Shown here: positions 60,526 through 64,000 of the stretch, piece by piece
Numbering within the stretch: the first letter of the stretch is position 1
Layout: each line of letters opens with the position of its first letter
Assembly: GCA_001917535.1 (NCBI GenBank)
Contig: MNEF01000106.1
Location: forward strand, 1-64,000
Direction: 5' to 3'
Origin: Candidatus Rokubacteria bacterium 13_1_40CM_69_27
GTDB lineage: Bacteria; Methylomirabilota; Methylomirabilia; Rokubacteriales; CSP1-6
DNA length: 64,000 bases
Made by a program: the position numbers and the translations under genes
Notes under the pieces: generated by a model
The model's database searches: none
What the model was told of the DNA's origin: nothing
The model's input: only the letters and a program-made list of their open reading frames with translations

Positions 60526-61845
60526 TTACCGCCGACCGCGGGCCCGATCGAGGCGGTAGATGGCGATCCGGTAATCGGAGAGCGCCTGCGCTTCGGTTTG
60601 CTGGGCCTGAGTCAGCGCGAGCTGGGCGTCGGTGAGCTCCAGGATCGTCCCCACGCCGGCGTCGAACCGGCCCTGGGCGAGGCGGAAGTTCTCCTGGGCC
60701 GAGGCCACGGCGGCCTGGGCGGCCTGGATCCGTTCGGCGGCTTCTCCCACCGTGAGCTGCGACTGCTCGACGTTCTGGATGATGTCGAGCTCGCTGGCGC
60801 GCACGCGCGCCCGGGCGGCGTCCATGTTCGCTTTCGCCTCGCGGTACCTCGCGATGCGGCCGCCGCCGTCGTAGAGGGTCCACGACATGGACAGCGTGGC
60901 CGTCCACGTCTCGCCGAGGTCGGTACGGGCGCCGCCATAGGTCCCGCTCCCGGTGATGTCAGGGAAGAAGTTGCGGAAGGCCTGGCGCTCGCTCGCCTCG
61001 GCCGATTCGGCGAGCAGCCGGGCCTGGCGCATCTCCGGACGCTCGCGCAAGGCCTCGGCGCGCAGGGCGGCCCGGTCGAGCGTGACCGGCTCGTAGACGA
61101 GGTTGTCCTGAACCTGCGTCGGCGTATCCACTTCGATGCCCATGCCCGTGTTCAACGCCACGCGCGCCAGGCGCTCGGCGTTCCGTGCCTGGATCACGGT
61201 CAACTTGGCGTTGGCCACATCCACTTCGGCGCGCGCCACATCGGACTTGGGACGGGTCCCGACCTCGAAAAAGCCGCGCGCGGACTTGAGGTTGAGCTCC
61301 GCGCGGTCCAGCGCCTGCTGGTTGACGCGGATCAGGCGCTCGGCAAGCAGCATGTTCGTGTACGCCTCTTTGACGGCGAGAGCGATGAGCTGACGCTGGA
61401 GCTCGATGTCCTCCAGCGCGACGGCGGCGAGCTTCTTGGCGGCGGCGGTCGCCGCCATGTTCTTGCCAAAGTCGAAGAGAAGCTGCGAGAGCGCGACCTG
61501 CGCGACGAGCGTGTCGCTGAACTCGCGGCTGGTGATCGTCGACGACGGCGGCGCCCCCACTGACTGGCTCTTTGCAGCGGTTACGGAGCCCGCGAGCTGG
61601 GGCAGGAGCGGTGCGATCGCCTGATCGACGCGGTAGCGCGCCGCGGCGTAATCGAACAGGCGCGCCTGGATCTGTGGCTGGGACGCCAGCGCGATGGCCA
61701 CCGCCTCGTCCAGCGTCAACAGCCGACCCGCAACCTGAGGCGGGGCGGGGGGACCGGCCGGACTCTGCGCCCTCGCCGGAGCCGTCGGGGTGCACAGCAC
61801 AAGCGCGGCACCGACCGCGGCCGCGACGATGAAGGCCATCCTCAT
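60526..61845 (-). CDS. TolC family outer membrane efflux protein
   Basis: 439 aa; signal peptide; LTLDEAVAIALASQPQIQARL; two OEP repeats. Confidence 0.92.
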   Translation of the reverse strand: MRMAFIVAAAVGAALVLCTPTAPARAQSPAGPPAPPQVAGRLLTLDEAVAIALASQPQIQARLFDYAAARYRVDQAIAPLLPQLAGSVTAAKSQSVGAPPSSTITSREFSDTLVAQVALSQLLFDFGKNMAATAAAKKLAAVALEDIELQRQLIALAVKEAYTNMLLAERLIRVNQQALDRAELNLKSARGFFEVGTRPKSDVARAEVDVANAKLTVIQARNAERLARVALNTGMGIEVDTPTQVQDNLVYEPVTLDRAALRAEALRERPEMRQARLLAESAEASERQAFRNFFPDITGSGTYGGARTDLGETWTATLSMSWTLYDGGGRIARYREAKANMDAARARVRASELDIIQNVEQSQLTVGEAAERIQAAQAAVASAQENFRLAQGRFDAGVGTILELTDAQLALTQAQQTEAQALSDYRIAIYRLDRARGRR

Positions 61846-62024
61846 GCGGGCGCTCCTCCGACCGCGCTCGTGAACACGCGAGTCCGGCGTGAGGATATCA
61901 CGGCGGCCGCGGGGCCTTCGGGCGGCCCGGGCCGGCGGGGGACAAACAGTGGATGAGCTGTGGATGGTGGGTGGACACCTTTTTTCTTGACGGCCGCTAG
62001 ATCCTGCGTGCTAGAGTCCGTCCA

Positions 62025-62040
62025 CCACAAGATATAGTTA
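62025..62040 (+). promoter_or_regulatory. NrdR-box-like operator upstream of nrdJ
   Basis: CCACAAGATATAGTTA, 12/16 matches to ACACwATATATwGTGT; lies just downstream of TTGACG (61987) and TAGAGT (62012). Confidence 0.45.
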
Positions 62041-62122
62041 TAGGAGGGGTCCGCTCCGGGTCTGCCGGCGGGGCCAGCGGCGCGACCCTCCACCGGTGTC
62101 CGAGCGAAGGGAGGAACGGAGC

Positions 62123-64000
62123 ATGTTGTCGGAAAGCCGCCCGGCGAAGGTCGGCAAGTGGACGGAACCCGCTCTCCGCGTGCTCCGCGAGCGCTACCTC
62201 ACACGCAGGGATGGGGAGGTGGTGGAGACCCCGGAAGAGATGTGCTGGCGGGTGGCCCAGTCCATCGCCGCCGGCGAGGCCCGCTATGGGCGGAGCCCCG
62301 CCGCCGTGCGGGAGATCGCCGAGACCTTCTACGACATTATGGTGGACGGCTACTTCCTACCGAACTCCCCCACGCTGATGAACGCCGGGAAGGGCAACGG
62401 CCTGCAGTACTCCGCGTGCTACGTCCTTCCGGTCGGCGATTCCATGGAGGAGATCTTCGACTCCGTAAAGGCGGCAGCGATCATCCACAAATGCCTGGTC
62501 GCCGACACGTGGGTGATGAGCAACGGGCTGAACCGTCTTGTTAACGTCCGGGACGGCTGCCTAGTCCTCACTGACGCGGGCCCTTTCCACGTTAGTGCGC
62601 TGCACGACAACGGCGAACAGCCGGTCTTCGAGGTTCGGACGAACCGGGGTTACCAGATCGTCGGGACCGCCGAGCACCGCTTGCTGATAGTTGACGACGA
62701 CGGTCGCTACGGATGGCGCAAGATCGCTGATCTTCGGGAAGGCGATTGGCTCGTCATGAAGCCGGGGTCCTGGATCGGGGGTGAGACGAAGCTCCCGGAA
62801 TTCGAATTCACTAAGAAGCAGGGCGGGAACAACACCAGCTTCAGAGCCATGGAGTACCGTTTGCCACGTGAGCTGACACCGGCCCTCGCCGAGGTCATCG
62901 GGCTCTACATCGGTGACGGCTCGAATCATCGCGACGGAGTCCGCGTCACGGTCAGTCGGGAGTGTCCCGAGGTCGTCCGGAAGATCGAGGAGACCAGCCT
63001 TGCGCTGTTCGGCAAGCGAGCCTCGATCAGCTACGAGCCGCGGAAGCGCACGTTTGAAGTGGCGATATTGAGTACGCAGATCAAGGCGTGGTTCGACTTC
63101 CTCGGCCTGACGAAGGCCTCGGCCCGCGAGGCCCACGTTCCGGAGATCATCCTTCGGAGCACCGAAGAAGTGGCCTGTGCCTTCGTGCGTGGGCTCTTCA
63201 CGGCCGATGGGTGTGTCCGCAAGAATGGCCACATCACCCTGACGACGATCTCACCGCGACTGGCCGAAGACCTTCAGAGCCTGTTGCTGGCCCTGGGAGT
63301 GCCGACGCATCTGCGCAAAGATGTCTGGGCGTCGGGCTATGAGGTGTACCAGGTCTCCGTCTGCACCAAGGCGGGATTTCGGACGTTCCGGCAGAAGATC
63401 GGATTCATCGGTGGAGGCAAGGCGGCACGCCTGGCGGCGGTCGATGAGCACGCTATCTTCGTTAAGGGCGAAACGATCCCGAATCAGCGGCGGAGGCTCC
63501 GCACTTGGTATGACGGACTTCCGACGGACGTACGGCGGCAGGCGAAGAGGCTGTTCGACGACCTGCTCAATCGAGTGGCAGCTCCGAGAGAGTTGAGCCG
63601 GCAGCGGCTCGCGACCGCCCTGAAGGGCCCGGGGCCGTTCCCGTCGTTCTTCGCGGAACTGGCGGAGAAGGATTTCCTTTTCGTCCGCGTTACTGCAATC
63701 CGTTCGGCCGGCATTCGTCGTGTCTACGATCTGACTGTTCCCGAGAAGCACGCTTATATCGCAAACGGGTTTGTTGCGCATAACAGCGGGGGGGGCACGG
63801 GCTTCGCGTTCTCCCGCCTGCGCCCCAAGGACGACATCGTCACCTCTACCGGCGGTCGGGCCTCCGGGCCCGTCTCGTTCCTTCGGGTGTTCAATGGCGC
63901 CACGGAAGCCGTGAAGCAGGGAGGGACGCGCCGGGGGGCCAACATGGGGATCCTCCGGATCGACCATCCAGACATCCTCGAGTTTATCGAATGCAAGCTG
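62123..64000 (+). CDS. nrdJ: adenosylcobalamin-dependent (class II) ribonucleoside-diphosphate reductase, interrupted by an intein; truncated by window end
   Basis: Continuous frame from ATG 62123 to window end: [26 protein letters not shown]...[45 protein letters not shown]/intein/[37 protein letters not shown]. Absent from ORF track because no stop occurs in the window. Confidence 0.92.
   Translation, partial: MLSESRPAKVGKWTEPALRVLRERYLTRRDGEVVETPEEMCWRVAQSIAAGEARYGRSPAAVREIAETFYDIMVDGYFLPNSPTLMNAGKGNGLQYSACYVLPVGDSMEEIFDSVKAAAIIHKCLVADTWVMSNGLNRLVNVRDGCLVLTDAGPFHVSALHDNGEQPVFEVRTNRGYQIVGTAEHRLLIVDDDGRYGWRKIADLREGDWLVMKPGSWIGGETKLPEFEFTKKQGGNNTSFRAMEYRLPRELTPALAEVIGLYIGDGSNHRDGVRVTVSRECPEVVRKIEETSLALFGKRASISYEPRKRTFEVAILSTQIKAWFDFLGLTKASAREAHVPEIILRSTEEVACAFVRGLFTADGCVRKNGHITLTTISPRLAEDLQSLLLALGVPTHLRKDVWASGYEVYQVSVCTKAGFRTFRQKIGFIGGGKAARLAAVDEHAIFVKGETIPNQRRRLRTWYDGLPTDVRRQAKRLFDDLLNRVAAPRELSRQRLATALKGPGPFPSFFAELAEKDFLFVRVTAIRSAGIRRVYDLTVPEKHAYIANGFVAHNSGGGTGFAFSRLRPKDDIVTSTGGRASGPVSFLRVFNGATEAVKQGGTRRGANMGILRIDHPDILEFIECKL
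62492..63784 (+). mobile_element. full-length LAGLIDADG-containing intein (431 aa) in NrdJ
   Basis: Starts [12 protein letters not shown], block [23 protein letters not shown] and [12 protein letters not shown], block [25 protein letters not shown] followed by Ser +1. Confidence 0.95.

Noticed and set aside
61846-62122. Cobalamin riboswitch upstream of the B12-dependent RNR
   Set aside because: No convincing B12-box-like sequence seen; NrdR-like motif is the better-supported regulatory signal.
62158-62544. 128-aa + ORF at the nrdJ start
   Set aside because: Wrong frame; the 62123 frame encodes NrdJ N-extein and intein continuously.

Overview
High-GC bacterial chromosomal window, almost fully coding. 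No rRNA, tRNA or CRISPR array was recognised. Main content: gltBD (-), a LysR regulator, an M24 peptidase, CBS protein and 2-oxoacid:ferredoxin oxidoreductase (alpha/beta), and a glycolate/lactate oxidation island (GlcDEF-like, cupin, LutABC, DUF2203). It continues with TrxB, NadX-like, RmuC, an SSS symporter, a GroES-like protein, an M20 peptidase and a MEMO/AmmeMemoRadiSam-B protein. Then come a TRAP transporter with two tandem TPP enzymes, Pal, an iron-type ABC importer, MmgE/PrpD, IMPase, PanE-like, a paired ABC exporter, LLM/SDR/MBL genes, endonucleases IV and III, and a MacAB-TolC-type efflux operon. A class II ribonucleotide reductase, truncated at the window end, carries a complete LAGLIDADG intein. 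The strongest non-routine signals are: (1) two ORFs interrupted by in-frame TGA exactly where a redox Cys is expected, a PCxCGC-family protein (29315..29782) and a peroxiredoxin (50667..51146), each followed by a bSECIS-like hairpin, so both are candidate UxxC selenoproteins; (2) the intein; (3) two families of dispersed repeats, some of which appear translated as protein tails; (4) a NrdR-box-like operator upstream of nrdJ. All calls are by eye from sequence and the supplied ORF track. No database search was run.
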